Of a stretch of DNA of 64,000 nucleotides, positions 29,731 through 40,519 are shown piece by piece. Both the position numbers and the translations under genes were made by a program. The stretch spans positions 6,167,387 to 6,231,386 of the forward strand of contig JASSKH010000024.1 of NCBI GenBank assembly GCA_031763025.1, in the 5' to 3' direction. Below the pieces are notes generated by a model, which did not search any database, was not told the origin of the DNA, and saw nothing but the letters and a program-made list of their open reading frames with translations. Source of the stretch: Macrocystis pyrifera (Eukaryota > Sar > Phaeophyceae > Laminariales > Laminariaceae). Numbering within the stretch: position 1 is the first letter of the stretch; each line of letters opens with the position of its first letter.

Positions 29731-30563
29731 AAGAGGCTGAGAATAGGATCATGGAACGTATGTGGGTTCGCCACGGAAGAGCGCAAAAAAGATCGAAATT
29801 GCCGAACAAGTAAGTAAGCGCGACCTAGACATAGTGGGAATTCAAGAGTCGTGGGAGAAAGAGGGGGGGGGAGATAGGAGGCAAAGTTGGAGAGTACGCA
29901 TGGATAGGGAAAAAGAGGAAGGGACAGAATAGCAAGAATAGGGGGGCGGGGGGGCGTGGGGTTCCTAGTCAAAGAATACATGTGTGACATAATAGAGGTG
30001 ATCAAAGACACTAAATTCGACGAAAGCATATGGATTAAGATTCCAGGGGAGCGGAGAGCGAAAGATTACTTCTTAGGAAACATCTATATGCCCCCAGAGT
30101 CGAAGAATACGATAAAAGATATACAGAGAAAGTTCGGAGAAGTAGCAGTAGATGTACAAAAGTACAAGAGGCAATGATAAGTAATACTAGTGGGAGATTT
30201 TATTTCAAGAATTGGGAAGGCGAGCAAACTGAATGAGAACATAGACAATACGGGAAGTAACTAAAATAATAAGAATGGGGAAGAGATGTTGAAGTTTCTC
30301 AAGCACAACGAGATGAAGACGTTGAACGGCAGAGTAAAAATAACAGAACCAGAATGGACTAGACAGTGCATACAAAAGGGAGAAAGCTCTATCCTTGGTT
30401 TTACAGTAGTAGAAAATGGAGTTGGTAAGGAAACGGAACTACATGTATGCGCAGCGGACGTAGGGACTACGGATCACTGTCTAATATGGACAGACAGTCA
30501 ACAGACGAGAGTTATCAAACATAGACGAGGTAGGAAATTGCACAGATTGGAGAATAGATAAAC
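29731..30563 (+). pseudogene. LINE endonuclease domain (EEP), broken
   Basis: Endonuclease that would nick target DNA for target-primed reverse transcription. Visible in order: RIGSWNVCGF (about 29738), VGIQESW with the catalytic Glu (about 29838), GVGFLVKEYMCDIIEVIKD (29956 on), NIYMPPESK, GDFISRIG (about 30193; the usual Asn is Ile) and the terminal TDHCLIW (about 30466). Stops at 30174-30179 and frame changes near 29790 and 29880 inactivate it. Confidence 0.75.
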
Positions 30564-30601
30564 TAGAAGTAAAAGAGAAACGGGAAGAGTTCCAAGAAGA
30601 G

Positions 30602-32440
30602 ATGGCCAAAGATGCAGAGCAATTTTCCGAGCTATTGGAAATAATAGGTACAACAAGGAATGGTATAGAGAGGGATGGTGCAGGAGCTAGGATAATAGAA
30701 GGATGGGAGCAGTTGGTCAATACCACAGCAAGTAAAGCAATAGGGAAGAAGTTGATAGTATGTAACAGAGCAGTAAAATGGTGGGATGAGGAAGTGAAAG
30801 AGGCTATAAGAGTAAGGAGAAAGGCACACGAAAGGTATACATCGAGTAAAACTTCGACAGGGTGGGAGGGATATGCTATAGCTAGAAAGAAAGTAAAAGA
30901 GATGGTAGAGAAGAAGAAGAAACGGATATGGAAAGACGCAGTAAATAAAACAAATGAAGACTTTGAGGGAGGGATGAAGCAGATGTGGGTAGGGATAAAA
31001 GGGATACTTGGCAGACAAGCAGGAGAGGCAGACAGTGGAATAGCTACCTTAAGAGCACAGAACGGTAAAATGCTTACTAATAGTAGTTCGAAGGGGAAAA
31101 GGGAAGCACTATAGTAGTAGAGCATTACCATAAGCTAGGAACACCCACAGCCAACGAAACGTTCGACGCAGAATTCGAGAAGGAAATCAACGCGTGGGCA
31201 GAGGCGAACGTAGATACATCAGAAAGGGAAGACAGTGGTTCGGGAGGGTTACAGAGAGAGTTCACAAGGGAAGAGGTAAAGAAGTGTGTAGCTAAACTTA
31301 AGAATAGAAAGGCAGCAGGGGCAGACCAAATAGTGAATTTTAATTTATGAAGTACGGGGGAGAAGGGATGCTTACCATGATGGTTATGCTGTATAGCTGG
31401 GTATGGAAAAACGCGTACGCACCTAAGAGGTGGAGAGAGGAAGTAGTAGTAAACTTTTTCAAGAAAGGAGATAAGGCTGACCCGGGGAATTATAGAGGGA
31501 TAACGCTACTAAGCACAGTAGGCAAAACATTTTCAAAGATTTTGAACGATAGAAGGGGAACGATTATGGAGAAGGAAGCAGGGTTTAGGCCAAGCCGTAG
31601 CTGCGTGGACCATGTGTACACCTTGGGTAAGATAATCCAAGGTAGGAAAGACGCGGGACTAACAACGTACTGTTTCTTTCTAGATGTACAGAAAGCCTAC
31701 GACACAATATGGAGAAATGGATTGTGGAAAAAACTGTGGGAAATAGGAATCAGAGGAAATATGTGGAGAATGATGAAAAAAATGACGGAATGTGCGAGAA
31801 GTGCTGTGATGCTGGACGGGGAAATATCGAAGTATGTTGATTTTACAAGGTGTTGCACAGGGATGTACGTTGTCACCTAACTTATTCAAGATATATATTA
31901 ACGACCTGATAGTAGCAGTCGAAACAGCAAGGCAGGGAGTCACGGTAAGGGAAGATACGGTGTCGGGATTGATGTTTGCAGATGACTTCGTGGGGGTACC
32001 AGAAACACCCGAAGGATTGCAGAAACAAATAGAGAAGGCGCTAGAATACACCAGGAAATGGAGGGTGACGGCGAACGTCAAGAAATGCGCAGTAGTTGTT
32101 TGTAACGAAGATGAGGTGAACCCGGTAACTTTCAGTTGGAAGTGGGGAGAAGATGAATTGCCAATCGTAGACCAGTATACGTACCTTGGCGTAGATATAT
32201 CAAAATACTGCTCTTGGTATACACATATAGCCAAAGTATTAATAGTAGGAAAGGGTAAAGCACAAGTAGGCAAGATGGATGAGATCCTAACAGACTCGCA
32301 TCTTGACACTAGGATTAAGAGATGTATCCTGATGAATGTGATAGTACCAAAGCTAGAATATGCAGGAGAAGTATGGGAAGGGAACGCGAAACTCGTAAAG
32401 CAGCTGGAAACAGTACAGATGACAGCAGCTTAAAAAATCC
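30602..32440 (+). pseudogene. LINE reverse transcriptase, broken
   Basis: Includes the linker (30602-31114), then FTREEVKKCVAKLKNRKAAG (31261 on), WREEVVVNFFKKGDKADPGN, YRGITLLSTVGKTFSKIL, EKEAGFRPSRSCVDHV, FFLDVQKAYDTIWRNGLWKK (motif A), LQGVAQGCTLSPNLFKIYIN (about 31841) and the catalytic FADD (about 31976). Thumb residues follow to 32433. A stop near 31350 and a frame change near 31840 break it. Confidence 0.85.
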
Positions 32441-33330
32441 TAAGATGCTCAGGTACGACTAGTAATACAGTATGGAGAGCAGCACTGGGAATGCAACCAC
32501 TCAAGACAAACAGAGACACGAGAAAGTTGAAATGGCAATATTAAGTAAGGAACATCCCCAAAAAAAGAGGTTGCCAGTCATAGTTGATAGAGCTGTGTGG
32601 GAGAAAGTAACAAAAGGGAGAGCTGGAGTAAGGTGGTATGGCGTAGTTGAGGAAGTATGGAGGACACAGGGGGAGACCAAGAAGAGGTGATGTCCGCCGG
32701 GAAGTTTGGGAGGTGCAAGGCAGAAGTAGAAGAAAGGATAGAAAAAAGGGAAAGGCTAGCGCTAAGAAACAAGGTGGAACCGGAAAAGCACTTAGAGATA
32801 TACGGGGGATTGAGGCAAGGAACAGGAATAAAAACGTATTTGCATGGCCCAATGGACTTTGCGAAAACGCTGAAACTGCGCTTTCGTGCAGGTGACCTGG
32901 GCCTGCCAGAAAGAAGAAAGAGGTATACCAGTAGCCGGGAGGAGGAGGGAGTAGATGCGCAGATGTGCCCGTGTGGCAAAGCAATAGAGAGTAGAACGCA
33001 CATAGTAGGAGAACGTGAAATATACAAGGAGGAACGGGATGTGTTAGAAGAAGAGATGAGGGAAATAGACGAATGTGACATGGAGGAGTTTGATACACTA
33101 GATAACAACGAGAAAACGATCGCTATCCTAGGAGATAGATGGTGGCCACAGGCGGCCAAACAGGAAGGGGATAAGATTAGCAAAAAGTTGCCATGTAATA
33201 TATGGAAACAACGAAATGACCGGTCAATTGTTGGAGGTGTCTCTATTAGGAGTAGGAACGGTGCTCCGTCTCGAAAGGGATGCGTGGTCAATGGTCAAAT
33301 GACTAAGGCAAGCAACAAACGAGTACCCCG
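32440..33330 (+). pseudogene. LINE C-terminal region with damaged finger
   Basis: Frame fragments include KKRLPVIVDRAVWEKVTKGR (32472-32690) and, from 32657, GIKTYLHGPMDFAKTLKLRF and CPCGKAIESRTHIVGERE. In the smaller LINE copy the last residue of the finger is Cys (HIVGEC), here Arg, so one zinc ligand is lost. Conserved to the shared 3' end TGACTAAGGCAAGCAACAAA. Confidence 0.75.
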
Positions 33331-33564
33331 CCCCCCTCCCCCCCCCCCCCCCGCGCGCCCTCTCCCACCACCCCATCCTCCACCCCCTTATTCCCACCCC
33401 AACGGCGGCGGCAGCAGTGGAGTACGTAGTTGCTTTGCTTTTGATTGGGCATCTGCTTTTTTACGAGCACGCGGCACAAAACTTCATCTGCTTTTCTCCC
33501 GTACGTGTGTTGATCTGTGGACTCATCCCACTGTAGGGGTGAGTGTGGGACTTTTACCGCACTA

Positions 33565-33670
33565 CTACGGGAGGGGCATCGTTAATAGGACCTACGATAC
33601 ACACAAAAACCTAAATATTTCTATATTTTTCCTACCAATATTTGGTCCTATTTACTATGGTCCCCCGTAA
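33565..33670 (+). mobile_element. MITE family A copy
   Basis: Left CTACGGGAGGGGCATCGTTAA (degraded type II), right TTTACTATGGTCCCCCGTAA, flanked by TA. Confidence 0.82.
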
Positions 33671-33765
33671 TAAGTATATTAGCGCATTTAGCTCCTCTTA
33701 CGAAGAGCTCAGAAACTAAGCCGCCCCCCCCGCAGGGGTATTGTTCTGTGGTAGGAGACCTCCCT

Positions 33766-34012
33766 GTAGCACATTTCCGCTAAAGTGCTTTCTGAATGAC
33801 GGGGCTCCTAACCCGAAATCGTCGAAATGCCAATCTTGTTTCGAAAAATGACGTTTTTTGTATACTTGGGCCATGAAGATTCTTCGTCGGGATGCAATTT
33901 GATTTTTTTGCTGAAGCCAGTTTCCGGGTGAGGTATGGAGCTCCTTAAGGTCAAGTGAGGAGCCTCAGAAAATTTAGGGCGAACCACTATCGTAGAACGC
34001 CTCGGGATAGGA
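33766..34012 (+). repeat. Dispersed repeat D, copy 2
   Basis: Matches 17647-17905 (GTAGCACATTTCCGC, TGTATACTTGGGCCATG, GTCAAGTGAGGAGCCTCAGA, TATCGTAGAACGCCTC). Confidence 0.75.
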
Positions 34013-34405
34013 AAATTTAGTGTGGGGAGAGGGCTCCGAGGAGAACAGAAAATTATGGAGGAAAAAAAAATTACCAGGTGTTTGCGGTACTACTCTAGAG
34101 ACGGCAATATAAGGAACGCTTCAAATTTTTTAGGCTTTAATGTGAAGACTAAAGCGTCCTTACATTTCCGTGCTGGGTAGTATCAGGTACCAGGTATACG
34201 ATTGGAGAGAGTGTTTTTTGGGTGATCAGCGTTGAAGCTCGTGCTGCACCTTGCCATCGGAGGGCAGACGCAACGACGAGAGGCTCCGTTGTTCGATTTC
34301 CGTGGGTATTCTTCTCATTTCCGCCACGAGTATAGAGCTCTTTATTTTGTAATGAGGGATCGAAGCTTGTACCAAAACTTACCGACATTAACGCGAACCA
34401 GTCCC

Positions 34406-34406
34406 G

Positions 34407-34440
<34 letters not shown>
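34406..34440 (+). repeat. Poly(C) tract, about 35 bases
   Basis: Uninterrupted C run followed by TCCG and an A run. Confidence 0.85.
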
Positions 34441-34444
<4 letters not shown>

Positions 34445-34449
34445 AAAAA

Positions 34450-35009
34450 AAAATCGTGCTAGTAGGCCAAAGCAGCACCATAATTGGTAAATGTCAAGAA
34501 GACGCGACCATTTAATTGAGGCACACCCGTAGCACGCACCAGATAGGAAGCTGTGCGAGCTTCTCCCCGTCGAGTGCATGTGTCAGGAGAGACTGACGGC
34601 CCACGGCTTGAAGAGTTAAGGACGGCGGGAGTGGGCTTTAAAGAGCAGCAGCAGCAGTCTTTTTATCTTCGAGATGCACGCACTTCGGGAATGTTCGTGG
34701 AAGAACCCGCACGTTTTCCGCCCCAAAACCCCGACATCTCTGCATACACCAGGTGGGCTCTTCTCCGAATGGTCCGCGGGCGTAAGGTTTGCCTTGAAGC
34801 ATCTGTATACGTTCAGGATGCTGGGGGACATAGCTTGCGTTGGAATGCTGTCTGTCTGGTAGCTAATCGGGTGTGTTGTGATGCGGAAGTCGATTGCCCT
34901 CCCCCCCGGCAATGATGTTCAGTCCTTCCGTTTATCAAGAACATTGCCGCATGCATCACTGCTCGCTTTTAACATTACTAGTTTTGCACCAGATATACCG
35001 TAAAAAAAC
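34450..35009. other. Region without a supported gene
   Basis: Open frames on both strands around 34553-34915 overlap each other and match no family I recognise. Confidence 0.4.
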
Positions 35010-35390
35010 AGCGTTGAGTTCGCGCACAGGGTTAGGCGCGATCGTTTTTCGTCGCTCGTTTCTTCGACAACAGTGAGAATGTTAAGGTCAAAAAAATATT
35101 TTCGGAAGGCTCTCGCCCAGATCTTTCCGAAAACGCCTTGGTGCTGTTCGGTTTCGGGACAACCTTCCCCGTTCTGTAAAAAAAAAAAAACTGGAAAGAG
35201 AGCGTTGAGCTCGGACGGGGGAGCGATTGTTTTTTTCGGCGCCCGTTTTTCTTGACAAAAGCGGTAAGGGGGGTGCTAAGGTCAGACAATATATTTTCGG
35301 AAGGCTCTTGTCCAGATCTTTCCGAAAACACCTTAATGTTGTTCGGCTTTGGGACAACTTTCTCGTTCTAGGAAAATAGATATACAACTG
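35010..35390 (+). repeat. Dispersed repeat K, two tandem units
   Basis: Two units of about 190 bp (35010-35199 and 35202-35390). Each runs GCGTTGAG, GCGATCG/GCGATTG, ATATTTTCGGAAGGCTCT, CCAGATCTTTCCGAAAAC, GTTCGG and GGGACAAC to an A run. Minus-strand relatives lie at 21745-21850 and 4610-4800. Confidence 0.75.
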
Positions 35391-36140
35391 AAAAGCGACC
35401 CCCCCCCCCCGTGCTAACGCAAACGGTATGTACGGTATTTTCTATCCGGCGATGGGAAGCATGAGTTTCTTCAGTGTTGATCGCCCATAAACATTCCCGG
35501 AAGGAATATGCAGAAACCCAAGCGAAACCGAAAAGGACAAACCTACGCACGAAGTCCAAATCCCCTTCGGCACCTGCTTTCGGTCTAACATCGATATGCT
35601 CGAACCACCACCCTTGCTGTCCTTACTCAACCCTTCTCTCAGCACGTGCTCCTCTGCCTTCTACTCTTGAATCTTTGTGCCGCTTACTCTGGTCTGATTT
35701 CAAGTGGTCTCTCCTCGAAAACGCGAGTGGGGTCAGGGAAGTTTCGACATTTTTGTCACTATTGCACACACGCTCCTTACATCTCCGGATAGGTTGGCCC
35801 GATATAGCAAGCTGTATGCCCCGATGGTATAATCTGTCGGGGCTCCGGATCACCAAACCCGTGCTTACGTTTCTCTCCGCGATCGACAAGGTTCCCCATT
35901 TCCCGCGTGTTGGGGTACCTCGAGCCGCTTCGGAGTGCGAGGTATCGCTTGAAGCAGCGCGTCTGGCGCTGGTTCATCTGCGCTTTTCTAGCTCGGTACA
36001 CGGCAGGAGCGCGTTATACCAGCGCCACATGCTCCTCGATGCCCAACATGCTTCTGCGTGTGCCCACGAGCTCCGACGTTGGACATGACTCGAAGGGGTA
36101 GGTCCGTTAGCCCCGCCCGAAGGCAGGCAGTACGCCGCTT
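35391..36140. other. Open but unassigned sequence
   Basis: The plus strand is open for 204 codons at 35474-36088, but minus-strand frames are also long here. The product matches nothing I know and lacks a donor/acceptor framework, so I do not call a gene. Confidence 0.35.
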
Positions 36141-36289
36141 GAGTAGGCCGGTAGTCAAAATCCCTCCCAATCAAAAGCATACACGCGTGAGTTCGATTCT
36201 CAGCGATCATCACGTTTCGAGGTGGGAAAAAAAAAAAAAACGCGACGGTGGATTTCTCTGTTCTGACCAGCAGCAGGCAGCGCTTAGCG

Positions 36290-36410
36290 AGGGGTCCGGG
36301 CCCCGAAGATCAATGCCGAGACCGATTCGAACTCACAAAAGTAGATACATTTGTTAAGCATAAGGGATAACCTACTGATCCACTTCCAGTAGTCACCTGA
36401 GCGAGTCGTC
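36290..36410 (-). other. Degenerate tRNA-like / pol III box pair
   Basis: On the minus strand GTGGATCAGTAGG resembles an A box and GTGAGTTCGAATCGG a B box, about 45 bp apart. The T-arm stem does not pair fully and no intact acceptor stem is present, so this is at most a tRNA pseudogene or SINE head. A plus-strand B-box-like GAGTTCGATTCTC lies nearby at 36189. Confidence 0.3.
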
Positions 36411-36699
36411 TACTGACTCTTTCGGGACCCCTAGTAGGTAACGATTAAAAAAAACAATGGTTGGTAACTTTGGTGCTATCAACCATATACTACGAGCAGC
36501 AGCGTGAGCGGCCGGCAGTATGTACGAGCAGGGAGGGTCACATTGCGGTCGAGCCATACGACTTATTGCGTTTCTAGCCCGAGCACCAACCATTGTGTCA
36601 CCCTCCAACCACGCAGTGGCCGTCGCTGTAACCGTCATTTTTTTTTTTCCCTCTGTGAAGTCCCAAGAGGGTCAGCGGTAGGTGACCCCTCCTCCTGAT

Positions 36700-38200
36700 C
36701 AACACTTCTCGCCCTTGATGGGCTCCTGTGACCGGTCTTGGCCAAGGCCCTCTCGAGGCTCTCTCCCTCCGAGCGGGTTGTCCGCGGTTTAGGCGGGATT
36801 GCCGTCTCAGCCGGCTCAGGTCAGCGGCGAGCGCAGCGTTACGAGAACGGTCATCTACGTTTCCTAGCCTAGCCGCCGTTGGTGCTAGCGAGGGATTTGC
36901 AGCCCCGACGTCGTGCGCGCCGCAAGCACGTCAGTTTCCGGAGGCCTTGGGTCGGCATCCTCCTTTTCGCTAAGATTCCTCACTTCAGCCAGGATTCAGG
37001 GACTGCATGCCGGGCATGTCTCCTCTTGTTACGCCCCCATGTGCCGCAGATCTCCCGCCGGCTACTACTGCTTCCGAACCTGTCGGTGATTCTCGATGGA
37101 GGTACCGTAGCCCCGTCTTCACTCGGTCTCCCAGAGGCCCAGTCGGTGAACTCCTACTAGAACCTCCGGTAAGATCCTAACCCTGCTCCCGACACGAAGC
37201 GGACACCCTCCTCGTCACTGACTGGCGAAGGCGACCCCAGCCCTCCTGCCTCCTATCGACAGAACGCGCCCGTGCCTGCTGCTGGGGGCCGTAAACGTCA
37301 GCCGACCGCCCGGACATCCCTCCTCGAAGAACGACTGTTGCCTCGGCGGCTCTCGAGAGTTCGAGCGTGTGCTCACATGCCCACTGCGCCGATGTTGTCG
37401 GTCCTCCTGGCCATGCTCCGAGGGACCTAACCGTGTCCATGGTGAGCCCGAGGTAGCTGGTTCTCTGTCCGAGGGATTCGGTGGCAATGAAAGCGGCTGC
37501 TTTTGTTTTTCAGCACGCCTGCTAGGGAACGCGCCGGGAAATCCGCGCCTCCGTCCCTTTCGCCCGACACATCGCGCTCTACGACGTATCCTTCGGTACC
37601 GATCGGGACACCCACCACCACCGCCACCCCTCCCTCTTCCGTGATCCGGACGTCGACACTTGCCAGGAGCGGAATGTCTTTCGTCGTCGGGACGCGCCCG
37701 TTCAGGTTTTTGCCATGGCCTTGGCGGCATTTCGATATCGATGCCGTTTCCGTCAAGCTCGTGCAGAAGAAAGGTCATGGCTATGGCCGTGTTTGCCGTG
37801 GCCCTCATGAGGCTGAGAGCGATACTGGCCTTGTGGGTGAAGGCTTCGACTCCATTTACCCTCAAATTGCGCATGGAAACGATTCACCCCCGGTCGCGAG
37901 GGTTCCTCTGGTTGCCCCCCCCCCCCCTTGGAGCATGTGATCGTCCGGTGCTCCCCCAAGTCCACCCGAAAGAAGAGCACATCAGCTGATTTCTCGCCGG
38001 ATAGCACCTGGCGGAAGACGGCGTGAGCGCCGGTACGCAGTTGCCCCCCCCCCCCCCCCGCTGCGCAAGCACACAGCCGTCCTGTTGATCGTGTTGAACG
38101 CGTTGGAGAAAACAGTCCTCGAGACTAGCCAGTGGTTCGCCCCATGCAGCGCGCGAAACCCTTAGCCCCAAAAAACGTTCTCGACTCCCCCGGGTACGGC
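36700..38200 (-). pseudogene. Second reverse-transcriptase remnant
   Basis: On the minus strand VFSNAFNTINRTAV (about 38060-38110) resembles RT motif A of retroelements. About 450 bp downstream come VPTTKDIPLLASVDVR and VVVGVPIGTEGYVVERD (about 37570-37680), and further on LELSRAAEATVVLRGG (about 37300-37370). GC-rich, in several frames, with C runs inserted at 37917 and 38045. It is clearly different from the LINE at 30-32 kb. I cannot name the clade. Confidence 0.55.
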
Positions 38201-38299
38201 GATATCAAGCTTCCTCGCGTCTCGCTTGACCTCCTCCAGCCGCGCGGTCTCTACTATCGTGTTGTCCCTGTGAAAATGAGCCTCCTCTACGTCATCAAG

Positions 38300-39433
38300 C
38301 CGATGCAAACCGCTCCCCCCCCCCCCTCCCTCCCGCTCCCCCCCAGCTTGGTTAGGCTAGTCTGCATGATTGAAGACTTTCTGAAACTCTGGTGGAGACG
38401 TGTCAGGGTTGACACAAAGCTAACTGCCGTATGCGTTCGCCAAAAAAATCTCGCGCGACGTTTATTTGGATGATGATTAGGAGGTGCGCGAAGCGTTCGC
38501 CGTTGTTTGCGGGGTCCAGTATAGAGCGTTCCGGGAGCTGATATTGATGACGAAGAGTACCTACTTAGAGGAATCGTCCTCTTCTTGCGTTACTCGTCGT
38601 TCGAGCGCCTCGGCGGGGGAGAGGGGGGGAGAACACTTCCTTCCCCTGCCTTCGGTGGCTCTCGCCAGCACCGCCGCTTTTCGAAAGACAATTCTTATCT
38701 CGCTCGGTTTTGGAACGCAGCGTAACGGTGCTGCCGAGGGATACGGCATCATGAGCGAGTGCGCCGACCCGCCCTGTTTTGTTTGTTTGTTTGCTTGTTT
38801 CTTTTTTTTTCAATCTTTCGGCGGATTGGTAAAAATAAAGCTTAAGCTCACCACGCTTCCACGTTTAGAATACGTCTCGTGTGTCAATTTAACCCGTAGC
38901 TCTCGTTGCAACACCAGAGCATCGTTTCAACAGCAGAGCAGGCTGCTGCTACCACTCGCGCTTGGGCATATGTTGACCCGACCTGACCCCCGAGAGGGGC
39001 AGGTGCGGTGGAGATAGCCACCTGGGAAAGTCATTTCCGGGTAGTGTGGGACTCGCGCGGGCTGAGACCCACCACCAAAAACCTAGGTTATGAGGCCTGT
39101 GCCCGCCGGACTTGGGCCAGTTACGGCCCACCCTACCCGTTGGGGCGTTGGTCCCGCCCTGATCCCGCCCTGATCCTCTCCTGCTGTTCAGTACCCGGTA
39201 GTACAGTACTAATGTAACTATTTTTAGTAGGTGCGGTGGGGATCGTCATCAGAAGAGGGTAATAAAACTCTTCAGGGACGAATGAATGTAGGTGATACCT
39301 GGTACACTGTTACTCGTCGTACCACAGCATTATAGTATGTACATGTGCATTACATTAAAAAATAATCTGTACGTATGCGAACTGTTAATACCCAGAAAAC
39401 GGGACAGAAAAATTCTGTTGTACAGCAGTAGTA
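38300..39433. other. Region without a supported gene
   Basis: Possibly an extension of the RT remnant. The block 38960-39180 is GC-rich with inverted GGTGG/CCACC words but has no recognisable product. Confidence 0.35.
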
Positions 39434-39539
39434 TTACGGGGGTACATAGTTAATAGGACCTACGGTATACATGAAAAACTATATATTTACCTATTTTTAC
39501 TAACAATATTTGGTCCTATTTACTATGGTCCCCCGTAAT
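39434..39539 (+). mobile_element. MITE family A copy, II/I ends
   Basis: Left TTACGGGGGTACATAGTTAA, right TTACTATGGTCCCCCGTAA, flanked by TA. It lies 3 bp after a TACAGCAGTA word. Confidence 0.9.
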
Positions 39540-40351
39540 AGTAAACAAACGGCTACTACCCTGGTACCCTGGTACGTTATGTTCGTTTTTGTTTTACATA
39601 TATGCACCCACTTGTACTCTCGCGCGCATACAAAACACACATGATATTATTATACCGTTGTGCCAGCCATTCCACATATTATCTACACCCAGGCGGCCTG
39701 TGGTATACACATCTTTTATACTGCTCCTCCCGTGGTATAGAGGTACCAGTACAGGTATATATGTAGGTCTTTCTCTCTTTGGTTGTTGGTATCAATAATA
39801 AATAGCTGTTGTGTTTTTACAGCAGTAGTACGAACAGCAGTAAGTACGACGGTACCAATTTTTCTTGAAAAACTAATAAATTAAATGTAATACTAAAATA
39901 CTTCGAAGTATATACGTACACGCGCGATAGTCTGGCCTACACGCTGCACAAGCACCACACCACCCTGCACCACATCATCACCACCAACAGCACACACGTA
40001 CACACACATAGTGCATGGCAGCAACAGCAAGCAGCACCACCAGACAGACACCATATATCGGAATTTAAAACCGCGCAGCAACACAACACACAAGACCCAA
40101 CAGAATGTTCGTCACACACAAATCACACTTGCATTTTTGTTTGTGGTTTACGAAAAAGCGAACAAGCGAACGTTTTTTTTTTACCTGAAAATAAGCTATG
40201 TGAACAATATTTTGCAAGAGACATTTATTTGGACATTTTGATTTTTGGGAAATTGTACCGAACCCCTATCCCCTGTTTTAGGGTTTGTATTGTATGTAGG
40301 TCTATGTGGAGTACTCGTACGAAAAATGTGGGCTTGTTGTTGGTCAAACAG

Positions 40352-40501
40352 GCACAGAGCTTTTTGGTGCGAGATAGCCGAATGAACTTGAAGGCGTGCT
40401 GCGGCCTGCTGACCAACAAGGAAGACGAGGACTATGACTACGACGACATAGAGCAGGAGCCGCTGCCGAAGCCACAGATGGCTGTGGAGACGCGCAAGAA
40501 G
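40352..40501 (+). CDS. Orphan coding exon, acidic protein
   Basis: 50 codons, phase 0 to 0, between acceptor GTCAAACAG| and donor AAGAAG|GTCAGAG. Reads AQSFLVRDSRMNLKACCGLL, then NKEDEDYDYDDIEQEPLPKP and a basic end. GC-rich third positions contrast with the AT-rich flanks. Met at 40382 could instead be a start, with CC as a possible lipidation site. No family recognised and no neighbouring exon found with confidence. Confidence 0.5.
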
Positions 40502-40519
40502 GTCAGAGGGAGCAAACAG

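Larger units (their letters stand above)
29100..33345 (+). mobile_element. Near full-length, inactivated LINE
   Basis: Non-LTR retrotransposon with a small first frame (29179-29472), an apurinic-type endonuclease, a reverse transcriptase and a C-terminal Cys/His finger. It ends in CAACAAACGAGTAC plus a C-rich tail. Several stops and frameshifts break it. A second, truncated copy lies at 5674-6780. The order endonuclease-RT-CCHC is that of L1/Jockey-like LINEs; I cannot assign the clade. Confidence 0.85.

Noticed and set aside
29499-30029. Long minus-strand frames across the LINE (also 30481-31131, 31680-32309, 32541-33291)
   Set aside because: The sense strand shows endonuclease and RT motifs. 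The antisense frames are composition shadows.
35474-36088. 204-codon plus-strand open frame
   Set aside because: Both strands are open, composition is atypical for the confirmed exons, and no domain is recognisable.
36160-36215. Plus-strand tRNA-like T arm GAGTTCGATTCTC
   Set aside because: No acceptor, D or anticodon stem pairs correctly around it.
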